A stretch of DNA of 64,000 nt from Neckera pumila (taxonomy: Eukaryota > Streptophyta > Bryopsida > Hypnales > Neckeraceae). Below are positions 1 to 10,972 of the stretch, piece after piece; the first letter of the stretch is position 1, and each line of letters starts with the position of its first letter. The stretch covers positions 24,597,660-24,661,659 of the forward strand of contig OZ018414.1 of assembly GCA_963969595.1 (NCBI GenBank), given 5' to 3'. The notes beneath the pieces are model-generated. The model saw only the letters and a list, made by a program, of their open reading frames with translations, had not been told where the DNA came from and ran no database searches. The translations under genes were made by a program, and so were the position numbers.

Positions 1-1432
1 AGTCTAAGCCTTCTGCATATTGATGATTCTTTTAATCGGAGCAGGGTGATCGCCCTTTTCATATATCTAAGATTTCCACAGTGAAGGAATCGTGACATCT
101 TCTCTAAATCTTAAATGGTTTCTTACTTCGTGAATTTCTCTTTCGGCAACTTTAACCATGACAAGAAAGTGTAGACGTAACACTTTATGAAGTCCTATTC
201 CGAGGTTTGTAACTCAGCAGCTACCGAATGTTTTAAAGGGACTGTAAGTGTCTGCATTCTTTAGAATGCTCAGTGTCCTAGTGCAGAGAAGCAATCTCTT
301 ATGAAATTCTTCAGTGCCCATCTGACTGGATGTTTTCAGAACAAAATTACCGGAGCCATACAATCTGATTTGAAAGTATCTCGGACGAATCTCATGGAAC
401 AACAAGCTTGCGGCCAGTAAGTCGATGCGGGTAACTAACGAGCGTCTGGCATCAGAGATCAGCGGATTTGATCAAATCAGGAACTGTATTTACTTGAAGG
501 GATTATTTCCTGTCGACAGAGCTCTCAGCATGTGAGTACCAGCATTCTGTGCGACTACTCGGAACACTCCGTTCGGACTACTCCGAACACTTGGAAAACA
601 GCTTTACATTCTTGCACAAGGAAATCACTATTTAAATTTGACAGTACAACTGGGGTTCAGGGAATCTACTAGCTTAAGTGAAATTCGATTAGAGACCTTG
701 CACTCGTCGGACTTATGGTCGTATATGGTCGTCCTATAGTCGAGCACAGCAATTGATGGTATACGGTCGTCACTCTCTCATGAGACTGATCTGAGAATCG
801 CAAGTCGATCGATTGAATTGATACCAAAGTAGGCTGGTTCTTGCCGGGATGATATTTTAATTGATGTGCGGCGCTGAGCGCTGAAGTTGAGGAGGAAGAT
901 ATTGATCGTTGCAATTAGTTGCAACCCTCGTTCTCATCCTTGTGCTATTCTAGTCTTGAAGTACGAAGTCGCAAGCGAAGCTGTTCGAATGACCCTTCTA
1001 TCCGGAGCAACTTTTCTATTTCATGCTGGCATCATAAAGCTTGGGCTTTGTGTTAGTGTCATGGGAACAGGTAAGCCAGCAACACTGTTTTCCTTTTCAT
1101 TCAGGGCTCAATCAAATTGTACACCTTTCAGTAATCATGATATTCGATTCCGTAGTTCTCGATTGCCTTACACTATATTTTCTGTGTCGAGAATGTGGAG
1201 GCTTCTTTACGACTTTATGTAGGTAAAAAGCTCTCAGCATTGAAGCACCGAACTCTACTTGTGTGCTCACATGTGGCTATTGTCTTGTGGGTTGCAATTA
1301 CCCATGCATTGGCAGGATTCCAACTTGCCGTCGGGAATGCGTAAAGACGAACAATTACGCATGGTTCAGTTTTTGTTGGGACGATGATAGTGCCACAAGC
1401 ATGGATGGAAAAGCAATAGGGCACTGACAGAC
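1..1432. other. Intergenic / upstream of first gene
   Basis: I see no convincing coding region, RNA gene or mobile element here. Short open frames on both strands lack family resemblance. It probably contains the promoter and 5' UTR (perhaps with an intron) of the gene starting at 1433, but I could not place a TATA box or transcription start. Confidence 0.4.
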
Positions 1433-3466
1433 ATGGACCGAGCAAAGAAGAATTATCTGCACGAAGAACTGGCCCGCAAATTCAGCCGAGCTAATAGTTC
1501 AAAAATGGGACGTTTTATTCCTAGTAACAGGAAAACGCATCGAGGGAACATGAAGACCTTAGATGGCCAAGGAGTTGAGACCCATGCTCACGAACCTGGA
1601 CTACGTCAGCTGAATCTCAAACCCAGTTTGATGGGAGTCCAAATTTATGACGATAGCGAGCATTTCTTCAGTAGACAATCCTCAACGGCGTCTATAGTTT
1701 TGGAGAAGTTTCGATCAGGGGTGGACATGCCGTATTTCAGCGGAAGAGAGCAAGAAGATGAACTTCAGACGAATCGTGGACGATCCATTTTTGGCTTATA
1801 TGATGCAGGGAAGAGAGCACAGAGCGGCACGCATTTGGGTGATTCAAACAGGAGTAGGCTTGGCAGGCGTCCTCCAACAACCTCTTTTGAGGAAGCCAGA
1901 GCTGCTAGTGGAGTGCTCTACCCGCCATCCCCACAAGCTGGAGACAATGCCAGCAGTAGCATTCTCAATGCTGTGCATTTCACGTTTGCCAATGCCAGTG
2001 CTACTGGGTCTGGTCACGAGACTGACAAAATTTATAGGCAGCTTTTAGAAAATGCAAGGTCGCACAAGTGTTCTCATGATGGAGGCTTAGAGATGACGCA
2101 AAAAAGATCCCGCACGACGCAGAGAAGCTCTAGTTCTGTTGCCAAACAGTCTTTCGGTAGCACAGTAGTCAGTTCCTCTGCATCGCAAACGTTTTCGGAG
2201 CGGTTGTTTGGGTACGAATTTTCAAGAGATTCTTTCCGGAGGCAGAGCCAGCAGCAGCCGGATGCCAAGAGTGCACAAGCTTCCCTCAATAAAGCCACTC
2301 TTACCCCGCAGCTCAGTTCTGGCCGTCAGAGTTACGATAATTCAATGTCGATCCCTACTGTGTCTGATTACGAGGACACCGATGACGATGATATCATTAT
2401 TGAAGGCGACATTATCTTCGAAATCCCCAGCGGTACTCCGTTTCGTTGTTCTCACGGTCAACAACACTATGCTGAACTGGTTATGGTAAGGGCCAAACCA
2501 CGACCCAAATCTGAACGGTGGTCATCAAACAAAAATTCTTTTCATTTAAATTTGAAGCAAGTCAAGCAGCAGTCAATGAATAGAAGTAGTCGACAACAGC
2601 ACCCATCTACTACTGCTGATCCTGAAAGTCGAGCTGTGAAGGCCAGAGAGAAGCTTGATGTGTCTCACCGTGACATCAGCTTGAGATCGAGCTTTGATGG
2701 AGGATCCCGAAGATTGAAGCAGCTCTCCTCGTTCCCATCAGAACGCAGTGGGTGGCTGGGATCCGAGTCCAACGCGGACGACTTTGTGCTGGATTCCGGC
2801 CGCTTGAAGATCGATGTGTCATACGAGCCAGGTCTGCATCAGACCTTTTTGGAACAAGTGGACAAAAAGTTGCAACCCCGTGGTGGAGCGAAGTTGGACG
2901 AAGACGACTTCCCTTTTAACTCTCCAATTGCGTCGTCGTTTCTGTTCGAAGAACCAAACGGCAAGAAGCGCTCGGAGGTTGCACACCTCCCATCCATGGC
3001 GAGAACTGTAGTTCTAGAAATTATGGATTATGACAGTGAAGATTTAGATGTGAGTGATGATGCATTTCACGATCCGGAGGATGAGTCCATTTCCGACACT
3101 GATTCTTCGCTCACCACATTCTCGCTGGAAGGCGACAGCAGCTGCAGCATACAGGGTCAAATTGACCAGCACACCCAGTGGATTTCAACGAGAAGCTTCC
3201 ATTACTTGAGGGAGGTAGTGGATCACAATAGTGGCTTCTTGAACATCGAGAGTCGATCGGGAAGGTTTAGCGTAGATTTGCGGCAGGAGAAGTGGTTGGG
3301 GAAGGTAGAGCATTCGCACAGCTTTAGAAGGCCAGGCGTGAGGGTGGTCAGTAGGAGGAGGTCGGCTCAGTCTAAGCTTGCTTCGTCCAAGCGGTCCCTT
3401 TTGGCTCCTTGCTTGGTATGTCTCTCTTGTATACATCAACGCCCAGCTCAAGCTGAACACCCTTAA
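1433..3466 (+). CDS. Unrecognised serine-rich, acidic-patch protein (677 aa, single large exon)
   Basis: A 677-codon open frame starts at an ATG and runs through a gene-like, non-repetitive region. I do not recognise the family. The protein is low in hydrophobic stretches, with no signal peptide or membrane segment. It has many Ser/Arg/Gln-rich segments (roughly residues 130-330), an acidic DDDD-containing patch near residue 320, a second acidic Ser/Asp-rich stretch near residues 530-575, and a basic Arg/Ser/Lys-rich C-terminus. It is probably a largely disordered nuclear or cytoskeletal regulatory protein (inference). The last codons run through a possible splice donor (gtatgt at about 3417), so the true C-terminus may lie in a later exon. 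A candidate exon exists near 4932-5058. The next gene converges from the minus strand. Confidence 0.65.
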   Translation: MDRAKKNYLHEELARKFSRANSSKMGRFIPSNRKTHRGNMKTLDGQGVETHAHEPGLRQLNLKPSLMGVQIYDDSEHFFSRQSSTASIVLEKFRSGVDMPYFSGREQEDELQTNRGRSIFGLYDAGKRAQSGTHLGDSNRSRLGRRPPTTSFEEARAASGVLYPPSPQAGDNASSSILNAVHFTFANASATGSGHETDKIYRQLLENARSHKCSHDGGLEMTQKRSRTTQRSSSSVAKQSFGSTVVSSSASQTFSERLFGYEFSRDSFRRQSQQQPDAKSAQASLNKATLTPQLSSGRQSYDNSMSIPTVSDYEDTDDDDIIIEGDIIFEIPSGTPFRCSHGQQHYAELVMVRAKPRPKSERWSSNKNSFHLNLKQVKQQSMNRSSRQQHPSTTADPESRAVKAREKLDVSHRDISLRSSFDGGSRRLKQLSSFPSERSGWLGSESNADDFVLDSGRLKIDVSYEPGLHQTFLEQVDKKLQPRGGAKLDEDDFPFNSPIASSFLFEEPNGKKRSEVAHLPSMARTVVLEIMDYDSEDLDVSDDAFHDPEDESISDTDSSLTTFSLEGDSSCSIQGQIDQHTQWISTRSFHYLREVVDHNSGFLNIESRSGRFSVDLRQEKWLGKVEHSHSFRRPGVRVVSRRRSAQSKLASSKRSLLAPCLVCLSCIHQRPAQAEHP

Positions 3467-5240
3467 CTTAGTTAGTCACCCTGTTCTCTTCCCTGGCTCA
3501 TTCAGGTGCTGCAAACGTCATATTCGTTAAAATGACGGAATTTCAGTTGAGATTGGCTCTTTCTAGCCGCCCGCCTGGAACCTCAGATTTTTACCAGTCC
3601 TGTTTTTTTATATTTTTAAAAAATGGTTTTCAGAGCTCTGAGCTCTTGAATGTCACAATCTGGCACTCTGAATCACGCCAATTTAACGAATTTGACCATT
3701 GCAGCTTCCATTTTCTTCCAATTTGTTTTCATTTATAGAGCTCCTGCAGTCCTGCCTTCTGTCACATTTCACAAGCTTTGTTATTTCCTGGTGCTGCGCA
3801 ATTTGTTTTCTGAAGATTCAAGTCCAGTTTACGTGCGCAGGCTATACTAGAATCAATAGTCCAGGACAGTTGATCTTTAGTTCACCCCCGAACTTGGTCC
3901 CCAACTCACTAGATACCATTAACAAATTATCAGATTGCTGAAATTTAGGGTTTGTAAACCCTGTTTTCTATATTGTCACATACCTTTGCTAACATCGAAG
4001 TCTCACACCTCCATATTTGAGGTGGTGACTCCAGAGGGGGAGACTATGTCTTGAAGGTGCATAGGTGGTGTAGGAACATCTTTGATAGCCAGCCTTAGTG
4101 GGCCCTCTCTTGACCCTTCGCACTTTAGAGGGCGGGTACATTGAGTTGGGTGTCTAGTATACCCGGTGGTGGCTTTTCCTTGCTCCCGTCTTACTTGTGT
4201 TCTGTTGAACCTTACTTGTTGACCTTATTTGGCTGGGTTTTGTTGTATTTTATTTTACTCTTGCAATGAAATCTCTTTCATTGTGTCAAAAAACATTAAG
4301 CTACGTAAGTTAGGCCGTCAAGTCAAAGCGAGATTGTTTTGAAACACTGTAATAGCTTGAGTTGGTTGTATCTTTCGTGTCTGGGAGCTCTCGAGGAACT
4401 TATGCTTCATGAGGTGAGGTTAATGTTCCACTATGGACACCGCTATATCCCTGTGTTTAGTCTTCGACATTAATTTTAAGAAAAATATCTGCAGGCCGGT
4501 AACCCATACGAGATTACAAGCATGATGTTCAAGTCCCTTTTTATTTGGCAGGCGTTGTTTTTTTCACTGAAACCTTGCGCTTGTCATCGTGGAATATGCC
4601 ATCATTATGATGCTTCGCCTATCATTTTTCCTGAGATGGCATATTGCACAATTTACCTCTTAAAACTGTTGGACCTGCGATTTCTTCTTCCCGGCACTGG
4701 GAGATCATGGATTTCCTGTTCCAAGGGTAGTAGATTGGAATCGGCAGTGGGCTCTCATGATCCTTGTCAAGGGATTTCCTATGCCAGTGCCTTCATTATG
4801 AAATGGTTGTGCATGTACTTGCTTCTGTTAGTTGAGTTTTCCTGCTGTCCTGTTCGGTTTGCACGTGAAGCAGCTCTCAATTTTCCTAACCAGGAATCCA
4901 ATTTTCAAAGGGATCTGAGGCTGAAAATCTAGATGGAGATGAAGGAGAGGGAGTTGGACGACCTGACTTCGAGGCAGTGGCTGAAGGAAGAGGATCCTTT
5001 GAAAAGGTCTCGAAGCAAGGGGATGCACTCGCAAAGATCTAGTCTTCCTAAGAGGTGACCAGTAGTTTCACAAGAGAAGATCACACGCAAGGTTGTACTG
5101 TACTGTACATAACAGGTTTTGCTTTCCATTGATTAACCGTCGTTTTCATTTGCTTCCTTTCTGTGATTTGTTGAGTTTAGTATGTTGCAACCACAGGAGC
5201 TGCTTCACTTGAGTGACGTGAGTTAGGCAATTAATGATAT
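3467..5240. other. Intergenic, possibly with downstream exon and 3' UTR of the first gene
   Basis: No clear gene is present. Around 4932-5058 (+), after a possible acceptor (ctag), there is a short frame reading MEMKERELDDLTSRQ and then a basic Lys/Arg/Ser-rich end closing with TGA at about 5056-5058. It could be the terminal exon of the 1433 gene, but the splicing is not proven. The stretch at about 3975-4295 looks like a retroposon tail and is listed separately. Confidence 0.3.
3975..4297 (+). mobile_element. Possible LINE-like 3' end fragment
   Basis: The segment has the texture of a plant L1-type LINE tail: a GC-moderate block followed by a T-rich run, then a Cys-Asn-Glu-like stretch (tcttgcaatgaaatctc) and a short terminal A-run (gtcaaaaaa). 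No reverse transcriptase frame is intact, and I could not see a target-site duplication. This is a resemblance-based call only. Confidence 0.25.
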
Positions 5241-5373
5241 ACGTGTGCATCGGGACCTACTATCAGACCATATTTTTATCCTGTGTGCTTATTAGATGAA
5301 CTGCAAAAGAAAAATCATCTAATAAGCACACGGGATAAAAATATGGTCTAATAGTAGGTCCCGATGCACACGT
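5241..5373. repeat. 133-bp near-perfect foldback hairpin
   Basis: A left arm (5242-5299) and right arm (5315-5372) are reverse complements over 58 bp with two mismatches; one more flanking A/T pair extends them. The loop is 15 bases. It may be a foldback MITE or a small-RNA precursor. The flanks show no clear target-site duplication. It lies between the convergent first gene and YJU2, downstream of both. Confidence 0.85.
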
Positions 5374-5746
5374 CAAAACAAGGGGATGACAAAGGTGGTT
5401 GTAGGTCAAAACATGTCGGTTCCTCCAGTGGGTAGAGATTCTGCCATCAAGTGTTGAGTTTATCCTTTACAGAATTTTCGGCAACGAGTCTTGCAGTTTT
5501 CGAATTCCTGCCATGGAGTGGTTTTCTGAACAAAACTACAGTCGTCAACGTTGATTTTTGAACACCCTAAACCCTAAATCTGATCGAATACACGACAATT
5601 TGACATATCCACTATGGATGCCAACAATAAAGAGATAACACCTTCACAGATATAATCCAAGATTCTGAATTCATTTACTGAGAAGCAGTATATCAGATAA
5701 AGAATACGCCATATCATATATCACAGACTGGTTCAAGTAGTAGATG

Positions 5747-8567
5747 CTATTCAGAATCATCATCACTACCGTATGCCAAACCAAGGGAAGTCACAACACT
5801 ATTGGATTGTGGATCCTCCTCTTTGACTGAAACCTTTGGTACAACTGTAGATTGATCACCAAGCGCATCTTTGGTCAGCTGTATTGTTGGTGTTGAGACA
5901 GAGCCTTTTTTTGGCTTGACGTTGAATGCCACTGGTTTCATTCTCACAGCGAAGGATGGGGCCTTATTACTACCATTGCTACCTGCAGATGAACGAATAA
6001 ACAAGAGTTAAGACATCTTGCAAGGTCACACACGCAGGAAATTTGAAAGCACTATCGGCTACTATGCTATTTACACATAGAAACATTGATTCTTTGCTCA
6101 CCAAGTGATAAAGATTCCTTCCGAATAAAATGAAGTCATCACAAAACTCTAAAACATATTATGCATAAGATTAAAGATGACTTATTCAGTGATCATGATG
6201 CGAGTGGACAATATTGAGCTGTCACGACAACAAAATACCATAGATGCTCAACCAACCCTTCAGAAGAATAACCTTACCTTTAGCTTCTGGTTCTGGCATC
6301 CCGTTGGCAAGTACTTCAGTCGCTTGTACTTGCCCTGTACCACTGCTGATAGGTAGCTCTGCTTCAATCTTTCTTCTCTGTAAGAGACAAAGAAAGTAAA
6401 CACTTCTGGTTAACAGATGCATGGCCGGTTCATAAAACGAAAATTCACAGCCTTAAACTCCACTAGACTCAATCTTGCAGAGAGCCTTGGGCATCAAGGG
6501 GCCGAGGGTCAATCCATCAGATTCCTATCGTTCTGAGGCCCATGAGGACAACTCCCTAGTAAATGTTCATTCCAGCTACGAACACGCAGGGTTGCACAAG
6601 CCGAGAAGTTCACACTGCCCTTGTACCTTCAAGCACTAACGATATCTTCAAAATGAAAAAGACGGATACTATTGGATAATGGTTACAAAAGGCATACCTT
6701 CGTACGATCTCTATCCTCTGGTGTCTCGGAAGGATGAGGTGGGCTTTCCTCGTCAGAATAATACTCTTCCAGCTCAGCATCATCAATACGTCGCACGAAT
6801 TTGCTAGAATTCTGTCAAGGGTAGGCACGGTGTGAGCAAGAGAACTAGGTGATAAACGTAGCAACCAGGGTAACAAGAAGTTCACATATAATAGTATGTC
6901 CAATCAACTCCACGAAATTGGACGAACATACAGCACAAGCAGTTCAAACGTAATAATGGAACCTCAGCCAGGTCAACAATATAAAACAAGACTACCGGTA
7001 ATTCATTAAAAAGCAGTCCCGGAACAACTAGTTGCAGCAAATACCTGAAATACAACTGATTTTAATATTGCTTCATCTTGCTCCTCCATTTCCTTCTCCT
7101 GAAATGTGAAGTTCAGAATACTGTTGCTGAGAATGCAATGCAGAAATAAGGACGCATTACAGCTCATGTATATCAGAAACAATTCAACTAGAACTGAAAC
7201 AATCGAAGTGCCGCAAAATGTCTTAGAACATGTACTAGACAAGTGACATGAAGAGCAGAGATCAAATGGTCGTGCTTTCACATCCTCTTGAACAACTAAA
7301 AAACCAGTAGATAATGCGCAACAACATCATGGTGAAGTTGACATATGAAGCTCACAAAACGAGTTTAATTGACCAGTAAAATTACCCTCTCAGCGGCTGT
7401 GCGACGAAGAGCTGCCATCATGTCCTCGATACCAACAGTTGCATGCCGGGACTGCACCAATGGAAGAACCAAATGTAAGCTACATGCATAAAGTCCAAAA
7501 AAAGCACATAAACAAAGACACGGTCAAACTTGCTTCAAGCTGTTCCTGTAAGTGGATTCAGATGAGAAGCTGCTTGCATATCGAGGAACTTCCTTCGTTC
7601 AGAATTACACGCTGCATTTGCAAACAGAAAATCTTGATTTAATTCAGCGACCATCTTATGTTAAAAGAGGTTATACAGATATCGAACAAAAGAGGCCAAA
7701 CAGCATACCCGCATAGATTTCATTTCGTCTAATGCAGCCATAATGTCCATCTCCTGCTTGGAATCCAACGTCCGATTCTCCAGTGCCTTCATTGCGTCAC
7801 CCAGCTCCTCTGTCTCTCTTTTTTTCACTGCCTCGTCTGTCGCCTGACCAACCACGACAAAATAAGGTCAATACGCCCACCCTATTCACAGATGCTGATC
7901 GCAAAGAATACAGAAAACTGCACTGAGACGTTCACATATTGGCAACGACACACAAAGATGATACAACTCAAGGACAAACCTCATCTGTGGCTCGCCAAGG
8001 CTCATAATTACGAGACGCCCCAGCTTCCATGGTGTAGTCACTATTTTGAGGGTCGGTCTTCATAGTCAGTTCGGCTGAGCACTTGCTGCACTTGAAGTAA
8101 AACCGAAAGATTTGGATTCCCAAGTATGTCTGGAACAAAAAGACAAGAGGCTTTGTTAGGAAAATCAGCCATAATCTCCACAACTACAATTCACCAAAAT
8201 TCCACAAACCACTATCTCAACTGCCCTCATATGCACTCTAATGGATGGCTGAACCAAGAGACATTATTGCCTCACAAATCAGGTCAGCCTCATTGGTCTT
8301 CCACATAATGAGCCCCAAAGTTCATCTCTTTACAGGCAGGCATAGATACAGCAAGAGCTTTGTACTGACCTCCCCTTCGACGTCCTCCTTGCGGGAATTG
8401 AACTTGGTCCCCTTGTAGATATAATTCCCGCAGGTATTGCACCGGATGCTCATGGGAAGCATCATGCGCACCTTAATCTGCAAATTCTTAGGCTGCTTCC
8501 GCCTAGGTATCTTCGCCGGATCAAAGTCCGGCGGATAATACTTGTTCAAAACCTTCCGTTCTCCCAT
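5747..8567 (-). CDS. YJU2: Splicing factor YJU2 (CWC16/CCDC94 family), 8 exons
   Basis: Exons on the minus strand are 8567-8370, 8129-7980, 7843-7709, 7451-7386, 7098-7045, 6811-6698, 6377-6278 and 5982-5747. They join without frameshift into 350 residues plus stop. The N-terminus [20 protein letters not shown] is the family signature. A zinc site of two CxxC pairs is visible (CNTCG near residue 43 and CSKCS near residue 81), followed by the conserved Asn/Tyr-rich segment (NYEPW) and a coiled-coil/acidic helix ([16 protein letters not shown]). The C-terminus is the usual poorly conserved tail ending in SDDDSE. YJU2 is a step-one splicing factor that joins the Prp19-associated spliceosome and promotes branching. 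All introns are about 70-330 bp with GT..AG borders. It looks intact and functional. Confidence 0.96.
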
Positions 8568-9420
8568 CTTGCTCTCCTCCGCTCTCCCTCAAACCAACTG
8601 ACATGTACAAATCATTATTAGAATGATGACCACATTATTAGGATAATGGTCCACGAAGACAAGAATCTCCGAAACTTATGGCAATATTCATTACTTCTGC
8701 CCACAAACACGTCACTCGGAACGGTTTTGAACGACGGAGTACACCAGAAACCCTAACAGCACTACCATCCTACAACCCGCACCTCAACAACCAACTACCA
8801 CCAGAATAACACAACGACTTCCCAACTCAGAAGCAAGATGATCCCACAGAGTAAAACTATAATTAAGCAATTGTAATCATCCCAGGCAATTCGAAGAGCT
8901 ACAGCATCTACTTTTCCGAAACGGCAAAAAAGAAAATTCCACATACTTCGAACACGAAGCATCGACAAACCAAACTGCAACACTAAGTTCTCAAACCCTA
9001 GATATTTTGTTCAAACAAGATCATATTACGTCAATTTCGTACAGCACAGCCTTCTGCGCCTAGGCAACCACGATTTCTGTTCAAGCGGATTTACCTTGAA
9101 GATCACTAACCAACGAAAACTAAGGTTCGCAATTAAAACTCGAGAGAGCTCTAAAAGTCTCCAAAATACTCCAAAAGAAATCGCTTGTAATTCGCAAATC
9201 GAAGAAACAAGCTTACTGAATTGAAACCAAAAACGAGTAACGGCGGGAAGAAACCTCCGCCCGTGAGATTCCGCAGCAGCGAGGTGCGAGACGCCCGTCT
9301 TGGTTCCGAAAGCGTTCTGAAACGAAAGGAAAACCCTAAATCCGAGTCTCCGAGGTCTTCACTATCCAGCGATGGAAGTCTCGCGGAAACCGCTCATAAG
9401 GAAAGCACACCCAAGTCAAA
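8568..9420 (-). promoter_or_regulatory. 5' UTR, likely leader intron and promoter of YJU2, with telo-boxes
   Basis: The minus-strand leader ends in GAGGAGAGCAAG just before the ATG. A good acceptor (TGTCAG, about 8602) and a good donor (GTAAGC, about 9214) suggest a leader intron of about 610 bp, common in plant housekeeping genes. Telo-box motifs AAACCCTAA occur at 9331-9339 and 8748-8756, and a variant (aaaccctag) near 8993. In plants these are typical of promoters and leaders of translation and RNA-processing genes. A 75-codon plus-strand frame over 9221-9448 starts at TTG and is probably an antisense shadow of this leader. Confidence 0.5.
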
Positions 9421-10972
9421 AAATAAGAAAACCGACACTATGTACTAGAATCCTACATTTTTTAAAATCAAGTGTCCAACAATATAAAGTAGTGTTGCAG
9501 CTGATTTTGATCACTACAATTTGTCCCCACGTCATTTATGAACCTGGATGGGAACGCTGAAAGGGAACACGTTCTTCACATAGAGAACGCGAACTAGAAG
9601 GCTTTTGATCAAATTCGAGAACGCCACAAAACTAGGGCTGTTCGAACACAGGCTCGGAAATCCGAACCTACGAATTGAGACCGAAAAGGTCGGAAACGGT
9701 AGGTTCGTGGAGCCGTTGGTCCGAGGCTCGGTCCGAGGCTGCACAGGGGGCTTCGTTTTCCTGTGGTCGTTCTCTGTTCTGGAGCTCACACCGCCCATTG
9801 ACGGTACCGTTGTTTGTTTCCTCGTGGTGTTACCTCCTCGATTGCCGTGTTAGATCGCAGTATTGACGAAGTTATGGTTTAGGTCTGTTTTCCGCGATTC
9901 ACAGAGTCATAAGGCACATTATTTCTGACGATATTTGCGCATTGTTTGGACGTTTGAGGACGCTCGCGAGAAATCTGGATAGTTCGATCGAGGGCGACCT
10001 TAAATGGTTTTCGGGAGTGTTAGTGAATGGAATATCGTTTCATCAAAATTCCGACGTTACTGGTAGGACTTCGTCATCTTAATTTCCATCTTGAATCATA
10101 GTAACCGACGGAGCTCCTATTTGAGAACTCGCTGCATTTCCGTGCTATTCATCTCTAGGATTTGTGTGTCTGGTTCTGGTAGGTTATGACTTACAAACTT
10201 CGAGATTGAAACTGGAGAGAGTCGGAGGTTCTGTGAAACAATACTTCCTCACGTTGGGATTGGCTGTTTTGTGTTGAAAGTCTTAAGATTACAGAATTTG
10301 AGTCTTCAATTGTATCCCTTTCGTACGTCTATGGATCTTTTAAAAACGCAGGAAAGGAGTTCGCAACAGGTGGACAAGTGATAGGTGTCTGCTATAAGTA
10401 TTGCTCATGCAGCCTGGTACATTTGTGTGACATTTATGCTGAATTCTCTCATATGCTGCTCGGCATAGATTGACTTCGAATCCTGATCCTCGTGGTTTAG
10501 CATAGTGGTCATTTCCCTTTTAATCCACCTTAACCTTTGCAAAATTATCTGTGCGGTATGCGTTTGCAGAGTTCCTGGAACGAGCATGCTGTAATCTATT
10601 AGAAGCGAGCAGAAAATTTTTAAATCCGTCTAGGAATTCAGATTGAACTGTTCGTGTCCTACATTTACGGTGCTTAATTTCAGCTATTTGCTACGTTCGG
10701 AAGTAATTCTTAGTTGAGTTATAAATTCTCTTAGCTTGTCAGGCATTTCTCTTCTAGCCGTTGGTTTCAGTCGTCTTGATCGTCAATGTATAGATACCAT
10801 CTATGTCGTATTGTGGATCTTCTCTGATGATTCCCTCGTAGATTAGTCACGTGAAGCTGCTTTGAACAAATGTGTACGCGATACACGAAGGCACCTTGTG
10901 CGACAGGGTAGAACGAACAGAAGCTTGTAGTGCGTTTATCCGAGAGTTGTAGGCAGGACGATTTTGAAGAAA
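9421..10972. other. Intergenic between divergent YJU2 and shugoshin genes
   Basis: This probably carries the bidirectional promoter region and the 5' UTR of shugoshin, perhaps with leader introns. The block 9600-9870 is locally GC-richer with open frames on both strands, none of which resembles a known protein. I see no mobile element or RNA gene. Confidence 0.35.

Noticed and set aside
9221..9448. 75-codon plus-strand frame as a small gene
   Set aside because: It starts at TTG, not ATG, and is antisense to the likely YJU2 leader exon with a telo-box; no family resemblance.
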